DNA of 64,000 nucleotides from Neoceratodus forsteri. Taxonomy: Eukaryota > Chordata > Ceratodontiformes > Ceratodontidae. The notes beneath the pieces were generated by a model. That model did no database searches and was not told the origin of the DNA. It saw only the letters and a list, made by a program, of their open reading frames with translations. Of this stretch, positions 41,746 through 51,643 are shown piece by piece. Location: assembly GCA_016271365.2 (NCBI GenBank), contig CM057458.1:204324501-204388500 (forward strand), written 5' to 3'. Position 1 is the first letter of the stretch, and each line of letters begins with the position of its first letter. A program made the position numbers and the translations under genes.

Positions 41746-44139
41746 TCATCCTGAAAACTATTTTTGATATAAAACAACTTTCCTTTCTTGCATCTACGTG
41801 CACCGTTGTACATATATAAGACTCAAATTTTTAGATGCAACTAAAGGAGAGGATTCATTTGAGACCAAGCATGATGGTGTCAATTCTAATATAAAATCTA
41901 TAATTTATGAAAGCATTATAAAACTTTGTCCTTTATAGATATCTAAAAAGTATTTACAGATTTCAGAAGTACATTTTTTCCTGTTTATAATGATGTTAGT
42001 TTGGCATACCTGCTATCATTAGAACTGTGAAAATTTAATGAAACTTCTTTAAGACAGGGATCTTCTTTGTTCTTTTCTTAAAGACATTGATCACTGTCAG
42101 AAAAGTTTCATTACTATAAACTTTTAGACAGTCTTTCTCTGTATAGCAACAAAATACAGGTTTAATATTCATCTTGTTAGACTTCCTAAGATGTGAGCTA
42201 TCACAGGATACTAGATTTGTCTAGTTTTCTAATAAGAAAATGATATTAAATAAATTATATTCATAACTTTTGAATGCTTCATTCTGCAACTATAAAACTC
42301 GGCAAGCTTATTTATCATACTATTGTCCTATAAACTGTCCAATTTTCATGGTGGCAGCACATTGCATCTTTAAACTATGAATAAAACTTCTTATTTCTAT
42401 ACAGAGTAATAGGACTTTCAAAGTCTAAGACTTTTTTTTTCATGGTGCTACCTATCACATGATCTCTTATCTTGATAGTGGTCATGGATACCTAGCTTTA
42501 GCTAAGACTTCTCCTATAAAATTACCCTATCATGCAAGGCTTGGACACAACAGAGATGGTGCTGGAATGTGGTAGGCCCCCTTAGAACAACATTGCACTG
42601 CATGCTTTGCCTGGAATGTGCCCACTCATATCATGGCTTAAAAAACAAAATGGAGTTTCATCTCTATTCCCTTAGACCTCTTCTAGCATATGGCAAAGTG
42701 CTGCTCATGGAACAGAAATATTTTCCTTTAAAGCATTAAAGCCATATACCTTGTCTTAAGGTTTAAATAACTAACACTTTTTGTTTTCTTGTAGGAATTT
42801 ATGCAAACAATACTCTTAAACAGAAATTAGTCTCATATAAAAATCAGATCAAATAATAATTAAAAATCAATTATTGAAGATAAAAATAAAATCTTTTTCC
42901 ATCAAGGGTTTTGTCCCTACAGATGTGGGGTGCAGGACTCTTTTTGTCTACTGTCCACCAGGAGATGGGAATGTTTTCCTGTGGGAAGTCGCAGACTTCA
43001 TTGTCAACCTGACATTGTGATCCCCCAGATGGCTGATCCTGGGGGATTTCAATGCCTGGGTTGACGATGAATTCTAACAGTTTGGACAGGACTTCCTCCA
43101 ATTAATGAATTCACTGGGCTTCACACAGGTTATTTCCTCCTCGACCCATACTGGTGGTCATTCTTTGGACTTGGTGTTTCTCCTAGGGATGGAGATATCT
43201 GACTTGGTGGTGGAACCAGTCGGGATGTCTGACCATCACACCATTGGGTTCAGCTTCTTGGTCCTCAATGGCCTGCCACACACTGCCCTCTAAGGGCGGT
43301 GTGGATCATCTGATGGCCTGATGGTGGTACTGGACCTATTGGGTATACCCAGTGAATGCACAGATCCAGGGAATCTGGTACTAACCTATAATAAGGTGGT
43401 GACAGAGGCCCTGGATTCCATTGCTCCTGTTCATGTTCATCCCCTCAATCTTTACCCAAGGTCTCCTTTGTTTGATGAGGACTTGAGGGAGTTGAGGAGA
43501 GTAGGACGAAGGTAAGAGAGGTGCTGGCGGAGGTCGGGCCTGGAGTGTGACATACTTAGTTTGACAGACCACTATGTGGTCTATCAATCAGCAAATACCC
43601 ATAAGAAGGCAGCATTCCTGCCAAGGGAAATTGCTGCTGCGCAGAATCGACCAGTCCAGCTTTTCCAGACTGTGGACAGATTGTGCAATCCACTTTGTCT
43701 CCAGCCTGGAAATGCTTTTTCACCAGATCGTTGTGAGGAGATTGCTCGATTCTTCACAGATAAGGTTGCCACAATCAGGTCCAGCATCCACCTGACCCTT
43801 TCTCAAGGGAGCTACTACAGTTGGCAGGAGATGTTGGATGCCCAGTTTGTGTGGTGCGACTTCGGCCGGCCCACAATCAATTATATTGTGATGGTTATCC
43901 AGTCATTGCGTCCAACCAACTGTAGTTTGGACCTGGGCCCCACATGCCTTTTAGTAGGCTGAGTGGATAATATCAGTCCAGTCCTTGCTGAGATAGTCTG
44001 GATGTCTTTGGAGAGGGGGATCTTTCCAGATCCCCTGAAGGAGGCTGTGGTTCAGTCCCTTCTTAAGAAGCCCTCCTTGGACCCGGACTGTCTGGCTAAC
44101 TACAGGTCTGTCTTTAACCTACTCTTTGTGGGTAAGGTT

Positions 44140-44405
44140 TTATTTATTTTATTTATATTTTTTATTTAAAATTTGATGACCGGGAAAGGCACACTGAGCT
44201 GAGGCTCGTTTCCAGGTGCGACCCAGGTACAGTTTGTACAGAGAGTAGCAGTAGACTGACGAGACAGATCATTTGTACAATATTTTACAACAGCAAAATA
44301 AACTGGATCAGTGGTAAAACAGTAAAAACAATTTCAGATAGAGAGGGAGAAGGGAGATGAGATCAGCTAGTTCTTAGTGGCTGGGGTAGGTGGATGGGGA
44401 TTGGG
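44140..44405 (-). mobile_element. Rex1-like LINE 3' end inserted in L2
   Basis: It begins with a TTTATTTATTTTATTTATA tail complement and then 'gggaaaggcacactgagc', which matches the reverse of the Rex1-like 3' end at 61.4-61.48 kb over 17 consecutive bases. It lies between L2 fingers codons (SVFNLLFVGKV) and the following QSGFRKRHSTEKA block, so it inserted into the L2 copy after that copy had inserted into the transposase gene. Confidence 0.75.
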
Positions 44406-45829
44406 AGGTAGGAGGCATCGCAGCAGGATAACCATTTGACCAGCCACAATGTTTATGATTCTCTCCAGTCCGGATTTAGGAAGAGACATAGTACTGAGAA
44501 AGCCCTTGTCTGGGTACTAAATGACCTCCTAATAGCGAGAGATTGAAAGACCTGTTCCATCTTGGTCCTTCTAGATCTCTCTGCCACATTTGACACCATG
44601 GACCATGGTGTGCTATTGGAGCACCTGCAGTTCATCTGTGGACTTTTGGGCTTGGTCCTCAGATGGTTTTGATCATTTCTCGAGGGTAGGACTCAGAGGG
44701 TGGTGTCAGGGTTTTTTCCTCAGCTCCATTCTCCCTATGCTGTGGGGTGCTGCAGGGCTCCAACTTGCCACCCATGTTGTTTGCAGTGTATATGCTGTCA
44801 TTAGGAGTGATTATTAGGTGGTACGGCTTGAGTTTTCACTGCTATGCAGATGATACTCAGCTGTACATGTCCTTTGTGCCTGGCCAGGATGATGCTGTCT
44901 CGGTCTTTCACAGCTGTCTAGCTGAGATCCAGGACTGGATGAATGTGAGCTGACTGTGGTTAAACCCAGAAAGAAAAGAGATGTTGGTTGTGGACTCAGG
45001 TCATCAAGGGGGGGGTGTTGGCAGGATCTCCTTCGGGTTTATGGCTTGGGTGTGTCCAGCTAACTACCTCAGACTACGTGTGGAACCTGGGCGTTATGTT
45101 TGATGACCACCTGACCCTAAAATTGCAGGTGTCAGTGGCTGTCAAAACCTCTTTTTACCACCTGAGGAATATCTCCTGGGTATAGCACCTGGTTCCTCAT
45201 GATGATCTTCCAGCTTTGGTCCACACCTTCATTACCTCCTACCTTGACTACTGCAATGCCTTTTACCTTGGGCTACCGGGGGTTGATATCTGCCGCTTGC
45301 AGCTGGTGCAGAATGCGGCAGCCAGGCTTTTGACTGGTACCTCTAAGACCAGTCATATAATGCCTGTACTCCACGGACTGCACTGGCTGCCAATACAGTG
45401 GTGGATCACCTTCAAGGTTGGTTTGCTGACCTATAAGGCCCTACACAATCAGGGACCCAGTTACCTGCAAGATCTCTTTTACCCCTACTGTCCCCTCTGC
45501 CCTCTCTGATTCACTGATGAGGGATTGCTAGAGATTCCCAGGGTTCATTTACAAACATCCAGAGCAAGGTCATTTAGTTTTTTGGCCCCAAACCTGTGGA
45601 ATTCTCTACCTCATCAGGTGCGAGATTGCCTGACCATCCAAAGTTTTAAAGTTGCCCTGAAAACATATCTTTTTAGTCTGCAATTTTCTGATTTTTAAAG
45701 CTGCTACTGTATTTATTAGTTTTATTTTATCTTGTTATTTATTAATGTGGTTTGATTTTACTGTACAGGTGCCTTGGTTTTAGAAAGGTGCCATTTTATA
45801 AATAAAGAATTGATTGAATTGATTGAAAA

Positions 45830-46589
45830 AACTCCATTTCAGCACTCTTTGTATGAATGCTTTCCAATCCACCTGGTGGTTGTCTCTCTTGTTTGCAGAC
45901 ATAGACAAAAGTGTTGTAACAACTTTAATGGTATTTGACATCCGCAGCAAAGATGTCAACATTGGTGGTAGCAACTGTCAAATGTTTGGCTTCACTCAAC
46001 AAAAGAGCATCATCATAATTTTCATTGCGTAACATGCTTTCGTGCAATGTAATCTTTCCATCTTCAAGTTCAACTCTGGAGTTTTTCTTCAGTATTTCCT
46101 CTCTCTCTCTTTTTCCTTTTCTTATCACAGGTGAAGCAGGTCTCATCCTTCTTAAATTCAAATGATTTCCTTTTACACCCAGTCACATGGACCGCTTCAC
46201 TGCCACTGGATGTCTGTGGGTCGGGTATGCCAGAGAATTCAGCTTCAGAAGATCGATCCAAAAAAATTTGTTTCATTGAGTTGGGGTTCAATTTCCTTTC
46301 ACTGGTGAAATTTTGGCGACACCTTGTATGAATAGGTAGGTCTGTTTCTCCAGGGCCAGGGGGGAAGTTGGTCATGGATTTTATTCCATACGAGGTTGAA
46401 GTTTCTGGCATACTCAGAAGTTGGTTTTGTGACTGACCATTTCTCTGCAAAAGCCTTGATGATATTCAGCCCATTCTCTCCTAATATTTGTTGCAGTTCT
46501 GCATCTCTAATTTGGTTCTCACAAAGAACACAGGTAGGCAAATCAGATGGATTGACCAATCCAACAGGTATAGCTAGAGGGCTATCCAT
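45830..46589 (-). pseudogene. Transposase segment 1: N-terminal Cys/His cluster
   Basis: The start is MDSPLAIPVGLVNPSDLPTC at 46589. It contains LPTCVLC near 46530, then after a frameshift near 46380 LPIHTRCRQNFTSE, then DETCFTCDKKRKK near 46130-46170. After a second frameshift come HESMLRNENYDDALLL and the block ADVKYH-stop-SCYNTFVY around 45910-45940, where a TAA now stands inside the expected H..C pair. Together the order is C-x2-C, H-x2-C, C-x2-C, H-x2-C, which looks like an eight-ligand zinc-binding module. The segment ends at ...AEMEFF exactly where the L2 3' tail begins (about 45826). Confidence 0.75.
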
Positions 46590-46839
46590 GTTTCTGAAAC
46601 AGAAACAGAAACTAAAATTAAAAACTAGAAACTAGAAATGGAAACTAAACAGGCATACAACGTACATGAACACGCCACGCAATCCTGTGAACAAAGTGGC
46701 AAATTCTCACAGAGTGGACGCAATTTTGGGTCAATGGCATGAACAAGCAGATTGATGCATTATGCATCATTTATTTATATTTATGTTCTATAACATTAAT
46801 TTAATATGTGTTTATATTAAACATAATAATAATAAACTC
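46590..46839 (-). promoter_or_regulatory. Probable 5' leader/promoter region of the large transposon gene
   Basis: The ~250 bp between the right TIR and the likely start codon at 46589 is non-coding. It includes an A-rich run with repeated 'aaactagaaac'-type words (46596-46650, + strand). By position this would be the 5' UTR and promoter; no core promoter element is convincing. Confidence 0.3.
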
Positions 46840-46913
46840 CCCATTCATGAATCATTGATAATCAGTATTTTGGAAGCTAGTGATTTGGAATTTATTAGCG
46901 AATCAAGTATTTA

Positions 46914-48646
46914 CTATTTTCAGCTTTCCTGGCGTACCTTTGACCGACCGGAGTTTATGGATGTCAGGTGGATTGTCCAGGGAGCTCACCCTACGTGCTG
47001 TAGTTTGGATCCATGACCAACTTCTCTGATTTTGGGTTGTATTGATTCCATCAGTCCAGCCCTAGCACGGATAGTCTGGAGCTCTTGAAACAGGTGAGTT
47101 TCCTAGCTCCCTGAAGGAGGCAGTGGTAACACCCCTCTTAAAGAAAGTTTCTTTGGACCCAGACTGCCATGCAAACTACAGACCAATCTCTAATCTTCCC
47201 TTTCTAGGGAAGGTGATTGAGAAAGTAATGGCTGTGCAGTTGGAGAACCATTTGACCATCCATGACATCTATGAACCCCTCCAGTCAGGATTTCGAAAGA
47301 GACATAGTACTGAGACAGTGCTGGTTCAGGTGCTCAATGATCTCCTGATGGCTAGAGATTGGAAAAACCATTCCATCTTGGTTCTTCTTGATCTCTCATC
47401 AGCATTTGACACTGTGGACCATGGGGTTCTGCTTGACCACCTGAGGTTCATCTGTGGATTGTCAGGTATGGTCCTCAGGTGGTTTACATCTTTCCTCACT
47501 GGAAGAACTGGAAGGTTTATTCCTCAGACCCAGTTTCTCTGCCTTGTGGGGTCTCTCAGAGTTCAGTGCTATCCCCCATGTTGTTCAAAGTGTACATTCT
47601 GTCCCTCAGAGACATTGTAAGAAGGTATGGGCTGAGGTTTCACTGCTATGCTGATGATACCCAGCTCTACCTTTCTTTTGCACCGACCAAGATGGATCTC
47701 TCTCAGTCTTCAATAGCTGTCTTACAGAAATACAGGAGTGGATGGATTCCAGTTGGCTAAAGCTGAACTCGGAAAAGACTGAGGTGTTGGTTGTGGACCC
47801 AGCACACCGGATAGGGGGGTTGGGGTGGGTTCACCCTCAGGACTCTTTCTTGGGGTTGTATCAGTCCTGACCTCTGAATGGGTGCGAAACCTGGGGTAAT
47901 TTTTGACGAAGGGTTGACTCTGCATTCACAGGAGTCAGCTGTTGTCAAATCCTCCTTTTACCATCTTAGGAATATTTCCAGAATTAAACATCTTATTCCA
48001 TCTGGTGATCTTCCTATGCTGGTCCATGCCTTTGTGTCCTTGCACCTTGATTACTGCAACTGCCTTTACCTAGGGCTACCTGGGGTGGAAATCCACCACT
48101 TGCAGCTAGTGCACAATGCTGTAGTGTTGCTTTTGACTGGAAATTCTAGATCCTGTCATATTACGCTGGTGCTGCACAGACTGTACTGGCTGCTGGTACA
48201 GTGGTGGATCACCTTTAAAGTCGGTCTTCTGACTTTTAAAGCCCTACATGGACTAGGCCAGGGACTACCTGAAAGAGCTTCTGGTTTCCTACTACCCTGG
48301 ACAATTGCTCTGCTCAGCTGATGAGGGGTTACTAGAGATTCCATGGGTGTGCTTGAAATCTTCTGGGGCCCGTGCATTTATATACATGGCCCGACCCTCA
48401 GGAATTCTCTATCCTGTTGGATACAAGAATGCACGACTATGGAGGGATTTAAGCAAGCCTTGAAAACACATCTGTGGGCTCAAGCTTTTGGTGAATAGAT
48501 AATTTTACTGCTGGTTTCTCTTTATATCTCAGTTTATATTATTTTAACAATCTGGATGTTTGATGTGCTTTTTTAAATCTGTTGGGCGCCTTCATAATTT
48601 TGAAAGACACCCTAAAAATAAAGTTATTATCATTATTATTATTATC
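46914..48646 (+). mobile_element. L2-clade LINE, 1.7 kb, inserted in the right TIR
   Basis: This 5'-truncated L2 copy starts just upstream of the RT domain and ends in a (TTA)n tail (48622-48646). Comparison with the uninterrupted left TIR places both junctions within two or three bases: left flank gaatcaagtattta, right flank tagtgatatagtgg. No target duplication longer than about 2 bp is visible. Confidence 0.88.
46922..48325 (+). pseudogene. L2 reverse transcriptase remnant
   Basis: The frame starts near FDRPEFMDVRWIVQGAHPTC (46938-). The fingers are intact in 47123-47620 (TPLLKKVSLDPDCHANYRPI, SNLPFLGKVIEKVMAVQLE, LQSGFRKRHSTETVLVQVL). Motif A LVLLDLSSAFDTVDHGVLL is at about 47377-47433. 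Motif B is read across a frameshift (CGVSQSSVLSPMLFKVYIL, with S replacing the usual GVPQGS). Motif C HCYADDTQLYLSF is intact at about 47641-47680. The thumb and C-terminal blocks are in 47878-48321 (VSLHLDYCNCLYLGLPGVEI, VLHRLYWLLVQWWITFKVGL). Frameshifts near 47545, 47760 and 47870 inactivate it. It could serve with the 43-45.5 kb copy to derive the family consensus. Confidence 0.86.
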
Positions 48647-49019
48647 TAGTGATATAGTGGCCATATTGGATGTTGGTGGCCATTTTGGATTTTGTACGTT
48701 GTTCCATCCAACTTGGCATGGCAAAAAATGTAGAAAATGACACCTTGGAATTGTAAATCAGGCATTTCTAAGCCAAACTATGGGGCCTGGAGGGCCCACA
48801 ACGTCCAAAATCAGAAATAGGCCTCCAAGTGGCCATCCACCAATTTTCTCAGTGGTAATAAGCAAATTCTGAAAGGTGAGGTCTATCTTCACAGGAATCT
48901 GCAGAGATACCAACCTCTGCCTTGTAAATTGAAATATTTGACCAGTACACCTGTCTATTAGAAAGAGGGACTGCCTGAGTAAGAGGCAGATAAACAGAGA
49001 AAAAAAATGAATTATGATT

Positions 49020-51425
49020 AAAAAACATAGAAGCAAACCATTTTCTGGCAGATAAGGACTGCTTGACTGACCTCATCTGTCCATTTTTCCTGGCTTTAGC
49101 ATCACTGCAGATCCTACTTGATCTCTGACCCATTCACCTTCACCCCTTCCCTTTCTCTAAGATTCCCGTATGCCTATCCCATGCATTCTTGAACCCCACC
49201 ATTCTTTTCATCTCCACCACTTCTGTTGGAAGACTGTTCCAGGAATCCACCACTCATTGTGAAGAAATACTTCTTCACGTCTCTCCTGAATCTTCTCCTT
49301 CCATCTTATTGTGCCCCTTGTCCTACAGAACCTTTTTTCAGAAAAATATTTCCCTCCTTTACCTTCTTTACCACAATGAGGCATTTAAAGATCTCTGTCA
49401 TATTCCCCCTCTCCATCCTCTCTTCTAGGGCATATATATATATTTAGATCCTTAACTCTTTTCACATAGGACTTCTGATGCAGAACCTGCAACATTTTAG
49501 TTGCCTCCTTTGGACTGCTTTCACTCCATGTGCTTTCAGGGATGTGGTCTCCAGAACTGGACACAGTGCGCCAGGTTGGATCTTACAAGCGATCTATACA
49601 GAGGCAATACATCTCCCTCTTTCTGCTGGTGATAGCCTTACCTGTGCACCCCAGTATCCCACTAGCTAGCCCTCCCAACTGCCTTGTTGCACTATCTGGC
49701 CACCTCTTGATCATCTGCTATAATTACCCCCAGGTCATTGTCCTCTTCTGCCATTTTGTACTCTGCCCCTGGGTTTCTGTGTCCTAAGTGCATTACTTTT
49801 CACATTGAAACACAGCTGCCATACCCTTGACCACTCCTCAATGTTTATCAGGTCTTTGATCATCCTTTCCACCCCCATAGTGTCCACCCTATTGCAGATT
49901 TTCATGTCACCTGCAAATAGACAGACCTTCCTTTCCAGCACTTCTACAATATCACTTATAAAGACATTAAAGAGGACCAATCCCAGCATTGATCTCTGAG
50001 GCACCCGACTGGTCATCTCCCCCCTTCCTCTAAGTGAACTCCATTTACCACCACCCTGTACTGCTTATCCCCTAAACACTTTCTTACCCAATTTACCACC
50101 TTTTGACCCACTCCTAAGCTACCGAGCTTACTTACTAGTCTTCAATGTGGTACGGTGTCAAAAGCCTCACTGAAATGTAGGTAGGCCACATCCACTGCCC
50201 CACTCTGATCTAATTCCTTGATCACCCAGTAAAATAAATCTATCAGATTCACTTGACATGACCCATCCCCCCCCTCACAAATCCATGCTGCCGAGGTCTT
50301 GTAACCCACTGGATTCAAGATATGTCACAATCCTTTCATTCAGCAGTGACTCCATTAACTTCCCCACCATTGATGTCAGGCTGACTGGCCTATGATTGCC
50401 AGCCTCTTCACTGCTACCACTTCTGTAAAGTTGGACAACATCTGCCCTCCTCCAGTACTCCAGAACCACTCCTGTTTCCAATGAGCTATTAAACTGGATG
50501 CACCCCATCTAACCTTATTGCATTTTCCACTTTCAGAATATACAAGTCCCTTCAGGACAGTGTCCTCTGAAAATAGACTAGCGTCCACCTCCTTCACTCA
50601 AATGCTTCTGTTAATTTTTTGTGGACTCTCCCCATCTCCTTCCTCTGTGAACATTGAACAAAAGTATTTGTTCAGGATGTCAGCTTTTCCTGGTCCCCTT
50701 CTGCACAGCCCTCTCTTTCCATTTTTAATCCTACAGTCTCACCCCTGGTCTTCCTCCTTTTGCTTACATATCTAAAAAAATGTCCTGCCTCCCTTTGTCA
50801 CTGCCTGGGCTATTCTCAATTCAGTTTGTGCCCTCGTGCTCCTTACTGCTATCAGCTTCTCCTGATACATGTCTCTGTCCTCCTCCCTCTGCATCTCCTT
50901 ATATCTTCTGAATGCTACCCTTTTAGCCTTTGCCTTTTTGCCACCTCTTTCGAGAATCATAGCGGTCTCTTCCCCCCCCCCTTGTTTTTGCTCATTTGCT
51001 TGATGCAGAGGTTTTTTGCCTTCCCTATGGCCATTTTTAGCTTTGCCCACTGTTGCTATACCCCACCCAGTTCATTCTCCACTGCCAGGACATCCATGAG
51101 GCATTCACTGACCTTTTTAAAATCTGCCCTCCTGAAGTCCAGGACCTTCATGTTTCTGTGGTTCAGTTCCACAGCCATCCTTATAATGATCCACACTGTA
51201 GGGTGATTGCTGTTCCCCAGGTGGCCTCCTACCTTGATGTCTGCAATACTGTCCCTGTTAGTGAGTACCAGGTCAAGTATTGCCTCATCATTAGTGGGTT
51301 CACTGACTATTTGCCTGAGAAAACCCCCCTACAGGGAGTCCAGTATGTCCGTGCTTCTAGCTGCAGCCACAGCTGGGAGGTTCCAAGCTAAGTCTGGTTT
51401 ATTGAAGTCCCCCTCCAGAAGCAAA
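49020..51425 (-). mobile_element. CR1-clade LINE, third subfamily
   Basis: A minus-strand CR1 whose 3' end lies about 60 bp outside the right end of the large transposon. Its tail complement is near 49020, and its 3' UTR has 'ctggcagataaggactgctt', related to but distinct from the other subfamilies. It extends to the endonuclease GDFN box near 51405 and stops there. More decayed than the copies at 13.6, 20.0 and 60.3 kb. Confidence 0.86.
49460..51415 (-). pseudogene. CR1 endonuclease-RT remnant, third subfamily
   Basis: From the 5' side: LEGDFNKPDLAWN-like sequence and the SVTILILGRQPP-type endonuclease remainder near 51150-51415. The linker in 50772-51050 has ERGGKKAKAKRVAFRRYKEM and QREEDRDMYQEKL. 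The fingers in 50275-50597 carry DASLFSEDTVLKGLVYSE, EYWRRADVVQLYRSGSSEEA and NHRPVSLTSMVGKLMESLL. Palm: motif A is decayed (around 50160-50200). Motif B is TSRVPQRSMLGLVLFNVFIS. Motif C is FAGDMK, where the first catalytic Asp is Gly. The C-terminal block is frameshifted (around 49460-49640). It is inactive. Confidence 0.82.
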
Positions 51426-51643
51426 TGTTACAAATCGTCAAAAGCATGCATTATTGTTCAAGTCATCTTGCTAACAGTAGTTGACTATACAGTAGTTTCA
51501 TGCAAGTAGACCAGTAAAATTATGTGCTGTTGCACAGGACAGGGGAGTGCAGTTTGAGGCTGCAGCCTTAAAGCAGAACAGTGAATTTAGCAGACAGGGA
51601 AAGGGTCAGGAGGGAGTTTTGAAGTTCTTTGTCAAGAAGTAAT
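51426..51643. other. Unassigned spacer
   Basis: No gene or repeat is recognised. The last four bases (gtaa, 51640-51643) form one side of the duplication around the next element. Confidence 0.5.

Larger units (their letters stand above)
38885..42884. mobile_element. Unidentified 4.0-kb AT-rich insertion
   Basis: It interrupts the L2 endonuclease between FEC(I) and the VYCPPG block. It is markedly AT-rich, has no long open frame and no recognised domain. It carries a reverse Rex1-like tail (39719-39810), a foldback element (about 40450-41745) and an old CR1 end (40740-41110). Between 39650 and 40210 the phrase 'tttgaacctg.aactgtaga' and 'gcaggct..ggctgg' recurs in diverged form, suggesting internal repeats. 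I could not define matching termini or a target duplication, so its class is unknown. It may be an LTR-type or large non-autonomous DNA element. Confidence 0.5.
38600..45509 (+). pseudogene. L2 endonuclease-RT gene, interrupted
   Basis: The endonuclease N-terminus at 38612-38875 gives MLCNARSIKNKTAIVADLVE, YDLACITKTWLDE (the catalytic ET is KT here), RSGGVAIFSRSEL and ends ...SFECI-stop. After the 4-kb insert the frame restarts near 42905 with FVPTDVG, LFVYCPPGDGNVFLWEVADF and a GDFN-equivalent (GGFQCLG/ILGDFNAWVDD, two frames) near 43035-43060. Next are GGHSLDLVFLLGMEIS and GMSDHHTIGFSF (43210-43260). RT fingers: SLLKKPSLDPDCLANYR near 44060-44105, then after the Rex1-like insert QSGFRKRHSTEKALV. 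Motif A is LVLLDLSATFDTMDHGVLL. Motif C HCYADDTQLYMSF (about 44838-44876) is intact. The C-terminal LHGLHWLPIQWWITFKVGLL ends the frame near 45509. Confidence 0.83.
37320..45826 (+). mobile_element. Near-complete L2-clade LINE, twice interrupted
   Basis: The LINE is inserted in the transposase gene in the opposite orientation. The 5' UTR runs from roughly 37320 to 38590 (the exact start is uncertain). The endonuclease begins near 38612, the body resumes at about 42885 after a 4.0-kb insert (38885-42884), and a Rex1-like tail interrupts again at about 44140-44405. The 3' end is an 'aataaagaattgattgaatt' tail at 45798-45826, immediately followed by transposase codons. Without the inserts it is about 4.2 kb, so it is nearly full length. 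Its RT and C-terminal blocks closely match the copy at 46.9-48.6 kb. Confidence 0.82.
33019..46589 (-). pseudogene. Large zinc-cluster / XPG-like nuclease transposase, broken
   Basis: One degenerate gene can be followed on the minus strand from MDSPLAIPVGL at 46589 to about 33019, in this order: Cys/His cluster, central conserved region, PIN/XPG-like nuclease signature. The frame changes at least eight times and has many stops, and an 8.5-kb L2 block splits it between about 45826 and 37320. Its motif order (CxxC...HxxC...CxxC...HxxC, DN.D...TLTG..THDT, GGFHELM, GDQV.E, KDTDILVLM) matches a family of large uncharacterised proteins that I recall from many fish, echinoderm and cnidarian genomes. 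The acidic DTD signature is consistent with the XPG nuclease domain reported for Academ-type elements. The likely role was transposition of the surrounding element. Family assignment is from memory and unverified. Confidence 0.72.
31676..48957 (-). mobile_element. Large Academ-like DNA transposon with ~385-bp TIRs, inflated by nested insertions
   Basis: Two inverted copies of one sequence flank a minus-strand gene. The left copy is 31676-31685 plus 32002-32053 plus 32342 to about 32660. The right copy is about 46840-46913 plus 48647-48957. Removing insertions leaves about 385 bp in each arm, collinear over the full length. Examples are 'gcagaggttggtat', 'gtgggccctcc.ggccccat', 'caaggtgtcattttctacat' and 'aatacttgattc.ctaata'. 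Beyond 31676 and 48957 similarity stops. The adjacent trinucleotides cta and tta could be a decayed 3-bp duplication. Subtracting the hAT, the CR1 and the two L2 insertions leaves roughly 6.4 kb. The long TIRs, the 3-4-bp duplication class and the XPG-like nuclease in the encoded protein fit the Academ superfamily. That name is inference, but the TIR-bounded structure is directly visible. Confidence 0.75.
46840..48957 (-). repeat. Right terminal inverted repeat of the large transposon (interrupted)
   Basis: The arm is 48957-48647 followed by 46913 to about 46840, read in reverse, with an L2 copy between. It ends with 'cctgtcta' at 48957, mirroring 'tagacagg' at 31676. It retains the empty site of the CR1 that interrupts the left arm. 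Confidence 0.82.
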
